Assembly: GCA_037783415.1 (NCBI GenBank) | Contig: JAZGTN010000003.1 | Coordinates: 62,001-126,000 of the forward strand | Direction: 5' to 3' | DNA length: 64,000 nt | From: Leptasterias polaris | Taxonomy: Eukaryota; Echinodermata; Asteroidea; Forcipulatida; Asteriidae | Shown: in pieces, positions 46,053 through 56,928 of the stretch | How positions within the stretch are numbered: position 1 is the stretch's first letter | How the letters are laid out: each line of letters begins with the position of its first letter | Made by a program: the position numbers and the translations under genes | The notes under the pieces: generated by a model | Databases searched by the model: none | What the model was told of the DNA's origin: nothing | The model's input: the letters and a program-made list of their open reading frames with translations, nothing else

Positions 46053-47524
46053 TATGGCACGCCAAAGCGGAATTTATTCAACCCTGCACGGAAACTGCGG
46101 CAACATTAAACAAAATATCGCAACATTAAAATGAACAACTCAAGATTAAAAAAAATATTCAACAATTTTACAAGTTTGTGTCAACAGCAATATTTATTGT
46201 CCAACATTTACAAAAACTTGTCAACATTTTAAAAAACATATGCATCAACGTGCGGAATTCATTCAACCCTGGACGGCAGCTGCAACATTTCAAAATATAC
46301 ACCACAACATTTAAAACAAACATTCAACAACTTTATAAGCTGTTTCAATAGTAACATTAACCGTTCAACATAACAAACAAAAATGAGGCAATTAGTTCTT
46401 TCAAAAACATATGTCAACGCGGAAAAAACATGTGTCAACATTGAAAACAAAATATGCGCAACCCCGGGGGAAAAACATTTGTCAAAATTAAAAATATATA
46501 TATTTGTTTTGATTAGGCTAATTAACTAGAAAGTAATGTCAACATTGCCAAAACTACCTTCTACTTGTTGACAAATATAATTTTGTGCCAACCCATCCTG
46601 CTACAAAATACACCTAAAAATACGTGTTAACATTTCGTCCAAAAATATGTGTCAACCCTACCCGATGAAAAATATATGCCAACATTCACGTGACCGCCGT
46701 GACGGAGTACATGCGTGAAGTATGCTGCGCTGCACCCGGCAGTCAACGTGCGTTCACGTTTCCATGGTGAGAATCAGCAATAAAATCCAGAAATAACTCC
46801 ACTGTTTTCCATTTTATTAAACGCTAAACCTGCAAAATTATCTCATTTTTGACGTACCAAGATTAGAAGTTGAACATGGCGGTATCTCAATTCCGGTTGT
46901 CTCTGCGCAAGCGCAATCGTACAAGCAGCTGTATAGTCTGGATACCAGACCTGACGTATCTGAATACGGTCGACGAAACGAAGATTTTGAGTCGACATCG
47001 TAAGGGAATTTTTGGAAACAGACTAAAGCTGCTGCAACCTCATTCCGCCGAGGTAATCGAACTCGTTGGTCCGTGAATCTTGATCTTTTTTACAATTGTT
47101 GTCATGTTTTTTTCACATAAATGTTGAAATGTATTTTCAAGGGAATGTTGACATATATTTTCCAAAATGTTGGCATATATTGTTCACATGGTTGACACAT
47201 TTTGTTACAACAATGTTGACAAATGTTTTTTTGAAATGTTGACATGTATTTTTACGTGAATGTTGACAGGTATTTTTACAAAATGTTGATATTTATTTTA
47301 TGCGGGTTGAAGCATATTTTGTAACAATGTTGACCCATGTTTTTCATCACGTTGACACAATTTAAATTTGTTGCCACTAATTTTGTTAAATGTTGAACAG
47401 TGTAAATACTACTGTTGACGTACATTGCAAAGTAGTTGAGGTTGTTGTTATGTTGTGATATATATTTTTTATGTTGCCGCAGTTTCCGTGCAGGGTTGAA
47501 TAAATTCCGCTTTGGCGTGCCATA
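46053..47524. mobile_element. Foldback element, 1.47 kb, with subrepeat arms and a central ORF
   Basis: Perfect ~50-bp outer TIRs (TATGGCACGCCAAAGCGGAA…), flanked by GTAAAC on both sides (46,047-46,052; 47,525-47,530); the paralogous blocks show a single GTAAAC. Inside the TIRs, arms of ~600 and ~400 bases consist of degenerate ~20-25-bp units of the type 'gtcaacattt…aaaaatat' in opposite orientations. The unique centre (about 46,690-47,095) looks like a promoter plus a short ORF. The architecture matches foldback elements such as sea urchin TU and Drosophila FB. Confidence 0.8.
46876..47076 (+). CDS. 66-codon ORF in foldback centre, unknown
   Basis: Starts gaacATGGCGG and reads MAVSQFRLSLRKRNRTSS… with a basic first third; stop at 47,074. 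A possible donor (GAG|GTAATC) near 47,050 suggests a captured first exon rather than a whole gene. No family recognised. Confidence 0.35.
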   Translation: MAVSQFRLSLRKRNRTSSCIVWIPDLTYLNTVDETKILSRHRKGIFGNRLKLLQPHSAEVIELVGP

Positions 47525-48865
47525 GTAAACATTGATCACGGTACAGTCATCTTGGTTTTCTTCCATGTATCACAAGCCCTCAACGTGGTGCTGGTATAAG
47601 AGACAGAACAGTCTTGGTTTTTGTTGTTGTGTTATTTCATAATGGTAATGTTCTACTTCTGGTGGTAATACTGTTTTCTAATGGGCATAAAGTTGTTGAA
47701 AAATTAGTTCAGACGTTCAGTTCAGTTCAGCTGTGCATTTATTTTCACACGCAGTGGAATCGGTAACACTTAACTCACCTATTACAAAACCTAATAAGTG
47801 GGTTGACTTTCCACGAACCATTTAAAAACAAAAGAATACAATAGTGATTTACACAAAAATAAAAATAATAATTATGTACACTGAATAAAAGTCAGGCCAG
47901 CTGACAAGGTTTCCCGGTAATTTCAGCAAAAACTAAGACGATTCTGTTTCATTAACACACATTCGAATTTACGCATGTTTCCCTATTTCATTCCTATAGC
48001 TTTGGGTTCTCGTTAGCTATTTTCTCATTTATTTTCACTTTCATGCACATATATCTTTTTCTCATTCGGGTTCGTTTCAGTAATTGTATATTTAACTCAT
48101 AGTGAAAAAGAAGGTGCACTGGTTTTGAACTTGGAATTCTGGACTGTTTTATTGTTGTTGATATACCCGTGGTTCTATACAGAGAAAAGACAAATTAACC
48201 CCAATCAATTATACATATTGGGCATGTAACAATAATCATCTATTATGCTGCAGTCAGTCCGCAGCGACTATGGGCGGCCATTGGGGCAAAAAAGACAAAC
48301 TAAAAAAAATAATAATAATAATAAAAAAAATTAAGTTTAGGCCCTAAGAAAAATAAATTAATTAACACGCAAATATATTTTAATTTAAAAACAAAAGCAT
48401 GAAACACAAAATTAACTTTAAAAAACAGATAAAAAGACAAACTTTAAAATAAAAACAAAATTTTTAAATAAAAGAAATTACACAAAAAATAATTAAATTC
48501 GAGAAAAACAAAACTGCTTGAAAAAATAATGAAACACAAGTTATAAATATATTATTTTTTCAAATTGGTCAATTTTTTTTCAATATTAATCAGCAAGATA
48601 AAACATGAAACAACACACAAAAATTATCTTAAAAGTTTTCAAATTTACAAAATTAGGATTTAAAAAAAACTGTAAATCAAATATTACTGACTAAATAAAA
48701 AGAAAAGCCTCTCATAAAGAATTATCAGTAAAAACTAACAAGAAGAGACTTTATTAATAAAACAGTAAAGAACGCAAATCATACAAAGCGAAATACGGAA
48801 ACACAAAATGAAAACAGGACACAGGATTAAACAATACTTCGCGCGTCGTACATATAACGGCAAAA

Positions 48866-50116
48866 TATAGGTTTTCTCGGTCAATTTCGGCAAATGAGCA
48901 GCCAATTTAACCACGACGCTATTCTATTTCGCGCGAAATCGAATGCTACTGAAAAGGGTCATTCGATTTCGTTTTATGACTAGTCAAATGTTCTGTTGTG
49001 TCATTCGATTTAACAAAATAATCTTTCAATTTAACAATTCAACAAAGCAGCATTCAAATTCGCAGGAACTTTTTGAGGCGTGTGTTTAGTCATTCAAATT
49101 CATTTATGGGCAGTCATTTCGGGAATTTGTACAATCTAAAAAACGCTCTGTTAAACTTTTGTTTCCTTTCGAATGTTAAGGGCATAAATAGGGTTAACTT
49201 ATTGGCACTAGTTTAACACGCATATTTCTAGAAATGGCAGCTCGTGGTCCCTACTCCTCATTCAACAGCACGGAGATGGCACACTCTGCATTCGAGGCTG
49301 CAGTTAAACGCATCCTTGGGTTACCTGAGTGGCAACAACGTGTCGGAGACAGACAGGCTGGCCAACAAGCAGGAATGAACATGCAGCAGTGGAGGTGCAA
49401 TCTCCTTCAACAAGCAGCCATTCAGAGCGTTGATGCCATCACCCAAGTGAAGTGCATGCAGTGGTACAACCATACCCAAACGTATATGCCAAGATGTCTG
49501 GCACGCCAACAGATTGATGGTTGAGGAAGAAACAACATCAACAATGAAACAAAAAATTAAAAAATTAAAACATAAAGAAACAACCCAATCAGACACAAAA
49601 ACAAATTAGGTTTCGGTCAGTTAACCAAAGATCCCCAAAAAAAATAAAAAATAAAAAATAAAATAAAGAAGAAAACAAAGAAGAAGAAAAAAAAACTCAA
49701 GGGCCCCATGTAAAGTGTACTGGAAACATAGGCCTAACTAAAGAAAATAAGGTTTGCCTGAATTAAAGTGAATTAAAGTTTATCTGTTTATTTGTATTTC
49801 TTAAGTCGTACTTATTTGAATTCTCATTTAGCGAAATTGATTGGCTCTTTACGAAATTGAAAAAAATAAATCAGTAAAAAACTCCAGTCGAACCAGCTTT
49901 GCTAAATTGAATGATGATTTAGTGTCACGAAAAAGAATGACGATATGCTAAATTGAACACAGTGCTAAAGGAATTGGAATGCCTCAAAACTAAATTGAAT
50001 GGCCGAATTCTGAATTTGAAACGCAGTAACAACTGGAGAGGCAAAATAGCTTTAATTCGAATGCACGAAAATGAAATCGGCTGCTCATTTGCCGAATTTG
50101 ACCGAGAAAACCTATA
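48866..50116. mobile_element. Foldback element, 1.25 kb, with subrepeat arms and a central ORF
   Basis: ~42-bp TIRs (TATAGGTTTTCTCGGTCAAT… and its complement, with a few mismatches). Arms of ~270-300 bases consist of degenerate 'gtcattcgatttaac' units on the left and 'gctaaattgaatg' units on the right. The unique centre holds a 96-codon ORF followed by A-rich sequence. No target duplication beyond a possible TA. Confidence 0.75.
49234..49524 (+). CDS. 96-residue ORF inside foldback element, unknown
   Basis: Starts agaaATGGCAGC (good context). The product is mostly helical in character, rich in Gln, Ala and Met, with 'WQQR', a Gln-rich middle (RQAGQQAGMNMQQW) and three Cys; no signal peptide or membrane span. 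A long A-rich stretch and 'aataaa' strings follow the stop, so it could be a retroposed or captured short gene. It differs in base composition from the A/T-rich arms. No known family recognised. Confidence 0.45.
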   Translation: MAARGPYSSFNSTEMAHSAFEAAVKRILGLPEWQQRVGDRQAGQQAGMNMQQWRCNLLQQAAIQSVDAITQVKCMQWYNHTQTYMPRCLARQQIDG

Positions 50117-50164
50117 CATTAACAACTCGGAAATTTAACGAACAACTCAGAAAATAAATGTATC

Positions 50165-50425
50165 TCAGAAATAAACGATTTTGGGTTGAACAAAGAAAAA
50201 TTGACTAGAGCGGGACTTGAACCAACGACCTCCGGCCCAACGTGCCGGCGCTCTACCAACTGAGCCATCCAGCCCCACGTTGGCGGTCTCCCCATTTTGT
50301 CAGTTGGTAGAGCGCCGGCACGTTGGGCCGGAGGTCGTTGGTTCAAGTCCCGCTCTAGTCAATTTTTCTTTGTTCAACCCAAAATCATTTAAACATTTAC
50401 CCAGTCAGTTTCCCTTGTGTCAGTA
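50165..50425. mobile_element. Two tRNA-derived SINEs head to head
   Basis: Minus copy: tRNA-like body 50,203-50,274 with A box (TGGCTCAGTTGG), B box (GGTTCAAGTCC) and a GTT triplet in the anticodon position. Plus copy: about 50,299-50,425, lacking the first ~15 bases of the body. Both carry the same 3' tail. The pair can fold into a near-perfect long hairpin. Confidence 0.75.
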
Positions 50426-50577
50426 GGTTTTCTGTTGCTAATACAAAGCTATTAAAAACGTAGTAAAGAGGTCGCGATTAATCCAGTACTGTATGTGTTA
50501 TGAGTGTACATGTACATCCGGGCCAGTTCACACAACCCGTCTCGACCAATCAGAATGCAGGAATTACATGTGCGATC

Positions 50578-51896
50578 ATGGCGGCTTTTTTATGGGACGA
50601 CGTTTTGGACTACCGTCAGCATTTTTTGCGCCCTGACTGGACTACAACAAATTATGACAGAAACTAACTAGTTTCTGACAGAGTATGACATTTTCTATTC
50701 ATCCATGTAAGTATTGGCGTGTGGGAGAATGTGTAAGAGAGAAATATTGTGATGTAATTGTGTTCGTTTCATTTCGTTTTGAAGCAAAATTTGACGATCA
50801 AAATACACCACTAAAATGTCAGTGAAGTAAATTATTTTCAAAGCAAAATGGATGATATATCCTCCCCTGTCCGGTTTTCGATGTAGTATGCCTTTTTCTT
50901 TGAATTGAAAAAAAAAATAATAATTCCATAATCAACTGATGCCCTAATTACCTTCCTTTGTTTATAAGAAATATGCAAACATATATTAAAACGTGATGGA
51001 CATTGAAACTTTCACACCACGCACCGATCTTCGATGACTTCAATAGCGTCCCATTTGTTTTGAGTTTGACCTGTTTTCGATGCAAACAAGAAAGTATGGT
51101 GTCCGGGTGAAGCCATACGTAGAAGAAACATCTGCAGTGACTACAAGTGTTCTGTGAGACTTAGTGTATGACTCTATAGCCAGCAGTTTTCTTCATTTTA
51201 TTCAACATATTTTTTATTTAGTTTTAAAAATAACCATGGTATTTTTAAAAAACTAAAAAAAAAAAAAAAAAAAAAAGTAAATAATTCTTGGCTTTCAAAT
51301 CTTATTTTTATTTAGTTTTGTGTCTTTTTATGTTTCTTAACATTTATAATAAAGCATATACATAAACAGTGATAATCGAATCACAAAGCTGATGTTTAAA
51401 TTTTAATATTAATAACAAAAATGATAGAGTGTTACAAAAAAAAAAATTCCAGACTATTAGAAAATGATATAAGGCACGTGGCTTCTTTAAGCCTCTGTAT
51501 TTTTTCCCCCAGAATGCTCAGCAGAATGATCAGTCACATGATTTGATCATCGTGAATTGTGAATTGAAAAAGTGTTTGATGAAACTTTTTCGGTGGGAAT
51601 TTTTTTTTTAATGGCCCCGACAGTATGACTTATTTTTGTACCTTGCAGAAATGCCTAAATACCACAACTTTTTGCATTTACAAGTGCAACTAACCAGTGG
51701 AGCCTTACATGTTTCTAAGTTTTGGTCAAATGAGGGGAGACTCTTTGCTTGGCAAGTCAAACCACAAAAATTGTATCTAGGGACTGTTTACATCGCGCGC
51801 AGAGAGGTAAAAGATTTGCATCGATTTCAGGGACCCCCTGAATACAGGGCGTCCTACGATACTCCTAATCTTCCACGAACGGTTCCAGCTCATTAA
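50578..51896 (+). CDS. Putative small two-exon gene (81 residues), unknown
   Basis: A CCAAT box (about 50,546) precedes a short uORF (50,578-50,667, MAAFLWDDV…) and a strong donor AT|GTAAGT at 50,707. An acceptor (ttttgtaccttgcag) at 51,647-51,648 opens exon 2, where ATG 51,651 starts 81 codons ending at 51,896. The product starts MPKYHNFLHLQVQ and is basic, with no signal peptide, membrane span or familiar motif. A poly-A run (51,256-51,276) and 'atcacatgatttgatcat' palindromic text lie in the intron. The exon pairing is inference. Confidence 0.35.
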
Positions 51897-52339
51897 ATAT
51901 TCAAAGAGAGGTCACGCACGTCCGAGCCATGCATACAGCGCAAAGAAAAGGAACGGATTTTGTGTGCGCTGCGGACTGACTGGCAATGATTTATAGGTCC
52001 TCAGGTTTAATAATAGACGTACATGTATTGGCAACACGGTTTACATGTAAACAAATCAAACGTGAATTACATGGAATAATAAATCTCCTAAGAATCACCT
52101 TTGACAATAACTAAAACAATACTCACTGTTTTGATGTACGCACGGGGCAGTGATTATTATGGGAAATGATTCGAAGATTAGTTTAAACTGGATATTTAGG
52201 AATTATTGAGGAATTTCCGTGGTTAAATTGGAATTATGACTTATAAAATGGCGATTGTAATGATTATGGAAACATTGGACAGTTTGATACGGGAGAGGGC
52301 GCTACTACAAAAACCTGTCTTGAGGTGCTTTCGTACACA

Positions 52340-53160
52340 TAGACATTTTCATAATTCTTCAGTTGAAATTCTACTTACACTTGATGAAATTGAATGTTTG
52401 ACCAGCCTGTTGCATGCTGTTGGCTTTTTTGAAATGATCATTGCGACCCAATGAACTTGAACGCTCTTGTTCAACAAGTGATCGTGTAAACTTGAGAAAT
52501 TGAATTACCCCTTTTGACTGATGGAAACTAAATTGAATGAGACGGGTGTTAAATTCAAAGAAGTTTTGTTTAAATGCAAGCCGGGAAACCATGTAATAAC
52601 ATTAATATGAAATTATTAACTTGTCATCTTTACTTTTAAAAAAATTATTTATAGAAAAATAACATTATGTGACATTACCCTTGTGAATGATTTGAGCATA
52701 TTTTGAATTCCAAAGTATGAACTTCTTCATTCTTTGTACAAACAAGTTTTTAAATGTTCATTTCAGTTCAGGTACAGATTTATTTCCATACTTCTATGTA
52801 GAAAAACGATAAGTACCTGTAATTATGGAGTAAAGCAAAACAAAATAACAATAAGTAGCAATACGCAGGATAATGTAATAAATAGAGTATGGGGTTGTTT
52901 TGATAAGCCGAAGCTTGTAGAAAACAGCCAGACACATACAAACAAACAAACAAACAAACAAACAAACGAAAAACAAGCAGACAGACACGAAAACAGAAGG
53001 ACAGAAAAACACTGGAAAAACAGCTATACTGACACAAGATACATAATGTGATTCAGACGGATAATGCAACGAATTCATAATTAGCAAAAGACTGGCAGAA
53101 CAGTTCAAGCAGAAGCAATACAAAATAATTAGGTATTAAGAAGTAAACGTGGTCGAATTA
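52340..53160. repeat. End of segmental block, then LINE 3' tail
   Basis: 52,340-52,756 resumes the segmental block. 52,757-53,160 read on the minus strand ends 'ggaaataaatctgtacctga', a retrotransposon 3' end, and contains (caaa)n at 52,940-52,967. It is probably the tail of the LINE whose coding end is at 58,993-59,544, split by the BEL insertion. Confidence 0.5.
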
Positions 53161-53165
53161 CTTAG

Positions 53166-56100
53166 GAGGGGAAGCTAAGGGATAGATGGAGGAACAAAGC
53201 CGATGACATTCAAGAAGCAACAGTCATCAGCCTTCCAGAAGTTTATACCCAGGCGCACATACCAGTTGCTGCAAATGACATCATTACAAACGATGACTTA
53301 AAGAAATGGCCATATCTACATCGAGTTGAATTACCATCCATAGATGCAGAAGTGGGACTGTTAATTGGGAACAATGTCCCAAAAGCAGCAGAACCACTTG
53401 AAGTTATTAACAGTGAAAATGGTGGCCCTTTCGCTTGTCGATCAGTCCTTGGTTGGCAGGTTTATGGGTCAACAAAGAATCAAGACCATAAAAGGGTCAT
53501 CTCCCACAGAGTGAAAGTTAAAGCCAGAGATGATGTTGATGAAAAGTTGGAGAAACTTTTCAACTGCGACTTCAATGAAAGGCTCATTGATGATAAGCCG
53601 GAGAAATCAAAGGAGGATTTTCTTTTCACAGAGAAGGTGGAAAATTCTATCAGAGTCGTTGATGGTCATTATGAGATTGCACTTCCACTGAAACATGAAG
53701 AAGTTAAAATGCCAAATAACAGACTACAGGCAGAGCAGAGAGCAGCCCATTTACAAAGAAAATTTCTGAGACAGCCACAACTTCAGAGTGAGTACACCAG
53801 CTACATGAAGTCCATGTTAAACAAGGGCCATATGGAGAAAGTTCCTGAAGAGGAGACAAAGAGGGATGATGGGAGATTGTGGTATCTTCCTCATCACGGT
53901 GTGGTGCATCCACAGAAAAACAAGTTAAGGATGGTGTATGACTGCGCAGCCAGCTACAAAGGTGTCTCCCTCAATAAACAGTTGCTACAGGGGCCGGATT
54001 TAACTAATAGCTTGTTTGGTGTGTTGACAAGATTTAGGCAGGATAAGGTTGCCATTATGGCTGATATTGAGGGAATGTTTTCCCAAGTCCTTGTGCCAAG
54101 AGAGGACAGAGACCTGCTAAGACTGTTGTGGTGGAAAGATGGTGATGTAAAGAAACAATTGACAGATTACCGCATGAAAGTACATGTTTTTGGCGCGGTT
54201 TCTTCTCCTTCATGTGCAAACTACGCCTTGAAGAGAACAGCAGATGACCAGGCAGAAAACTTTGGCAAAGAAGTAGCCAACATAATTCATCGTAATTTCT
54301 ACGTCGATGACTGTTTGTGTTCAGCACCCACAGTGTCAGAGGCAGTGAAGCTGATGGAAGATTTGACTGAAGTTTGTAGAAGAGGAGGTTTCCATCTAAC
54401 CAAGTGGGTGAGTAATGAAAGGAAAGTTTTGGAGAATATTCCAGAAGATGAACTGGCAAAAGGTGTTAAAGATTTGAACATCGATAATGAGAAGTTGCCC
54501 ACCGAGAGAGCGCTTGGTATGATGTGGTCCATAGAAGAAGATGAGTTTGGATTCAGGATTGAGATGAAAGACAGACCCCCAACAAGAAGAGGTATTCTAT
54601 CCATGGTCAGTTCTGTCTATGATCCCATCGGATGTGTCTCTCCAGCGGTGCTCCCAGCTAAACAGCTTCTGCAAACCATGTGCCGATTAAAGTTAGGATG
54701 GGATGACAAAATTCCACCGAAATTGGAAGAGAAGTGGCAGAGTTGGCAGAAAGAAATGCCAAAGCTAGCAGAATTCAAGATGGAAAGGTGCATGAAGCCA
54801 GAAGGGTTTGAGGATGAGCGACTCAAGTCAGTGACCGCTCATCACTTTGCTGATGCTAGTGAGTCAGGCTATGGCACTGTTTCGTATTTGAGATTGGAGA
54901 ATGATGTGGGTGAGATTAAGTGCTCATTCCTGATGAGTAAAGTCACGAGTGGCCCCACTCAAGCAAGTAACAATCCCAAGAATGGAGTTGACAGCTGCAA
55001 CAGTAGCAGTTCGAGTTGATCATATGATCAAAAGGGAGCTTGCAATTAAAGTGGATGACACCTACTTTTGGACTGATAGTACGTCAGTGCTATGGTATAT
55101 CAACAGCGGAACAACACGCTTTAAGACATTTGTAGCTAACAGATTAGCAGTTATTCTTGATGGTTCCAGCCCAACTCAGTGGCGTCACATTGAGTCGGCA
55201 CTTAATCCTGCTGATGTTTGCTCAAGAGGGAGAAAGCCAGAGCAATTTCTTCAGATGGAAGAGTGGAAGGATGGCCCAAAGTTTCTACTTCAGCAGGAAG
55301 ATGAATGGCCCTCAAGACCAGAGCTTAATAAGTTTGATGCACCACAAGATCCAGAAGTAAAAAAAGTTGTTCTTGCAAGTACTCTCAGACCCAGTGACAC
55401 AGAGAGAAGTGGTGTTGACAAAGTCATTCTGCACTACTCAGACTGGTTCAGATTGAAAAAGGCAGTTTGCTGGATACTAAGATTTGGGAGATGGATGAAG
55501 GTAAAGCGCAAGTTGCGCAAACTCCCACAAGATTTGCAAGGTGTGCTCACTCTGAAGGAACTGAAAATAGCTGAGAACAAAATTTTGCAACATGTGCAAG
55601 GTACAACGTATCAGAAGAGATTGGAGTGCTAAGGAGCAGGGATGACGAAGATGGAGGTGGGAGTACACAATCAAAAGGTGTAAAAAAAACAAGCCCCATC
55701 TACAAAATGGATCCAATTTTCAAGGATGGCCTGTTACGAGTGGGAGGAAGACTGAGCAGAGCTTTGCTACCGGATGATGCAAAGCATCCCATTATCCTGA
55801 GCTGGTCATGTTTCCACCTTGATCTTGAGGCATATTCACAAGATGTGTGGGCATAGTGGAAGGAACCACGTGCTTTCCAGTCTTCAGCAGAAATACTGGA
55901 TGCCAGGTGCCAATTCATCAGTTAGGCGAATAATTGGAAAATGTGTGATATGCAGAAAGCAGAGGGCCAGAGTAATGGAACAAAAGATGGCTGATCTGCC
56001 CTCTGATAGGCTCAGACCTGATGAGCCTCCCTTCACCAGAGTAGGGATGGACTATTTTGGCCCATTTGATGTGAAGAGAGGTAGAAGTGTAGTAAAGCGG

Positions 56101-56928
56101 TATGGCGTCATTTTTACCTGTCTAGCCTCACGAGCAGTACATATTGAAAAGGCAGACTCTTTGGATACAGACTCGTGCATTGATGCAATACGCAGATTCA
56201 TTGCCCGCAGAGGAAATGTGAAAGAGATGAGATCGGACAATGGAACCAATTTGGTGGGCGTAGAAAAGGAGCTCAGAAAAGAAATAGACGGTTGGAATAA
56301 AGCCCAACTAAACCAAGCCTTGCTGCAAAAGAGCATTCAGTGGACCTTCAACCCACCTGCAGGGTCCCACCATGGCGGCATATGGGAAAGACAGATAAGA
56401 ACTGTGAGAAAAGTGCTTTTCTCCCTGATGAGTCAGCAAACATTGTCTGATGAGAGTTTGAACACTCTACTCTGTGAAGTAGAGAGTATAATAAACAGTA
56501 GACCCATCACAAAGATTTCCGATGATGTGAACGACCTGGAAGCATTGACCCCAAACCACCTGCTTCTTTTGAACTCGGCCATTCAATTTCCCCCAGTAGT
56601 CACCCGGGATACAGACATCTACGCTCGGCGTAGATGGCGGCAGGTCCAGTACCTCGCAGATGTGTTTTGGCGGAGATGGATAAAGGAATACTTACCCCAG
56701 CTTCAGGAGAGACAGAAGTGGGTTCGTCCTAAGTTGAACATCAAGGTGGGAGATTTGGTGCTGTTAGTAGATACATCTGTATCGAGGAATTCCTGGCCAC
56801 TTGGTAGAGTGGTGCGCACTATGCCGGACAAGGATGGATTTGTTCGACGTGTGGAAGTGAGAACCAGTGTGAATGTGTACATCAGACCAATTTCCAAGTT
56901 GTGTTTGTTACTGGAAGCAGATAATTGA
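53166..56928 (+). pseudogene. BEL/Pao retrotransposon pol, 5'-truncated and frameshifted
   Basis: Continuous homology across three frameshifts. 53,166-54,960: end of the protease region (…DAEVGLLIGNN) and a Pao-type reverse transcriptase with catalytic YVDD at 54,300-54,311, then the start of RNase H (HHFADAS). Shift near 54,955: RNase H continues (RMELTAA, WTDSTSVLWYI) to 55,632. Shifts near 55,615 and 55,815 lead into an integrase: His/Cys zinc-binding region (HIHKMCGH…CVIC), DDE core (MDYFGPF, RSDNGTN, HHGGIWER) and the C-terminal domain typical of BEL/Pao, stop at 56,928. Gag and the 5' LTR are missing. The shifts could partly be assembly errors. Confidence 0.85.

Larger units (their letters stand above)
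45830..48105. repeat. Segmental repeat block (copy 3), interrupted
   Basis: 45,830-46,052 and 47,525-48,105 correspond to about 2,595-3,395 and 13,740-14,565. The gap is the foldback element at 46,053-47,524. The unit continues at 52,336 after another insertion. Confidence 0.7.
48106..52331. mobile_element. ~4.2-kb compound insertion in segmental block
   Basis: The segmental repeat stops at 'actcatag' (48,105) and resumes near 52,332 after another 'catag', giving a possible 5-bp duplication. The inserted DNA begins TG and ends CA but I find no matching LTRs. It contains an (aat)n tract (48,307-48,330), a foldback element, two SINE copies and a small putative gene. It may be several successive insertions. 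Confidence 0.4.

Noticed and set aside
50203..50274. tRNA-Asn(GTT) gene
   Set aside because: Base 33 is not T, the head continues into a SINE tail, and a second copy lies inverted next to it.
48106..52331. LTR retrotransposon (TG…CA ends)
   Set aside because: The terminal sequences do not match each other and no gag or pol is present.
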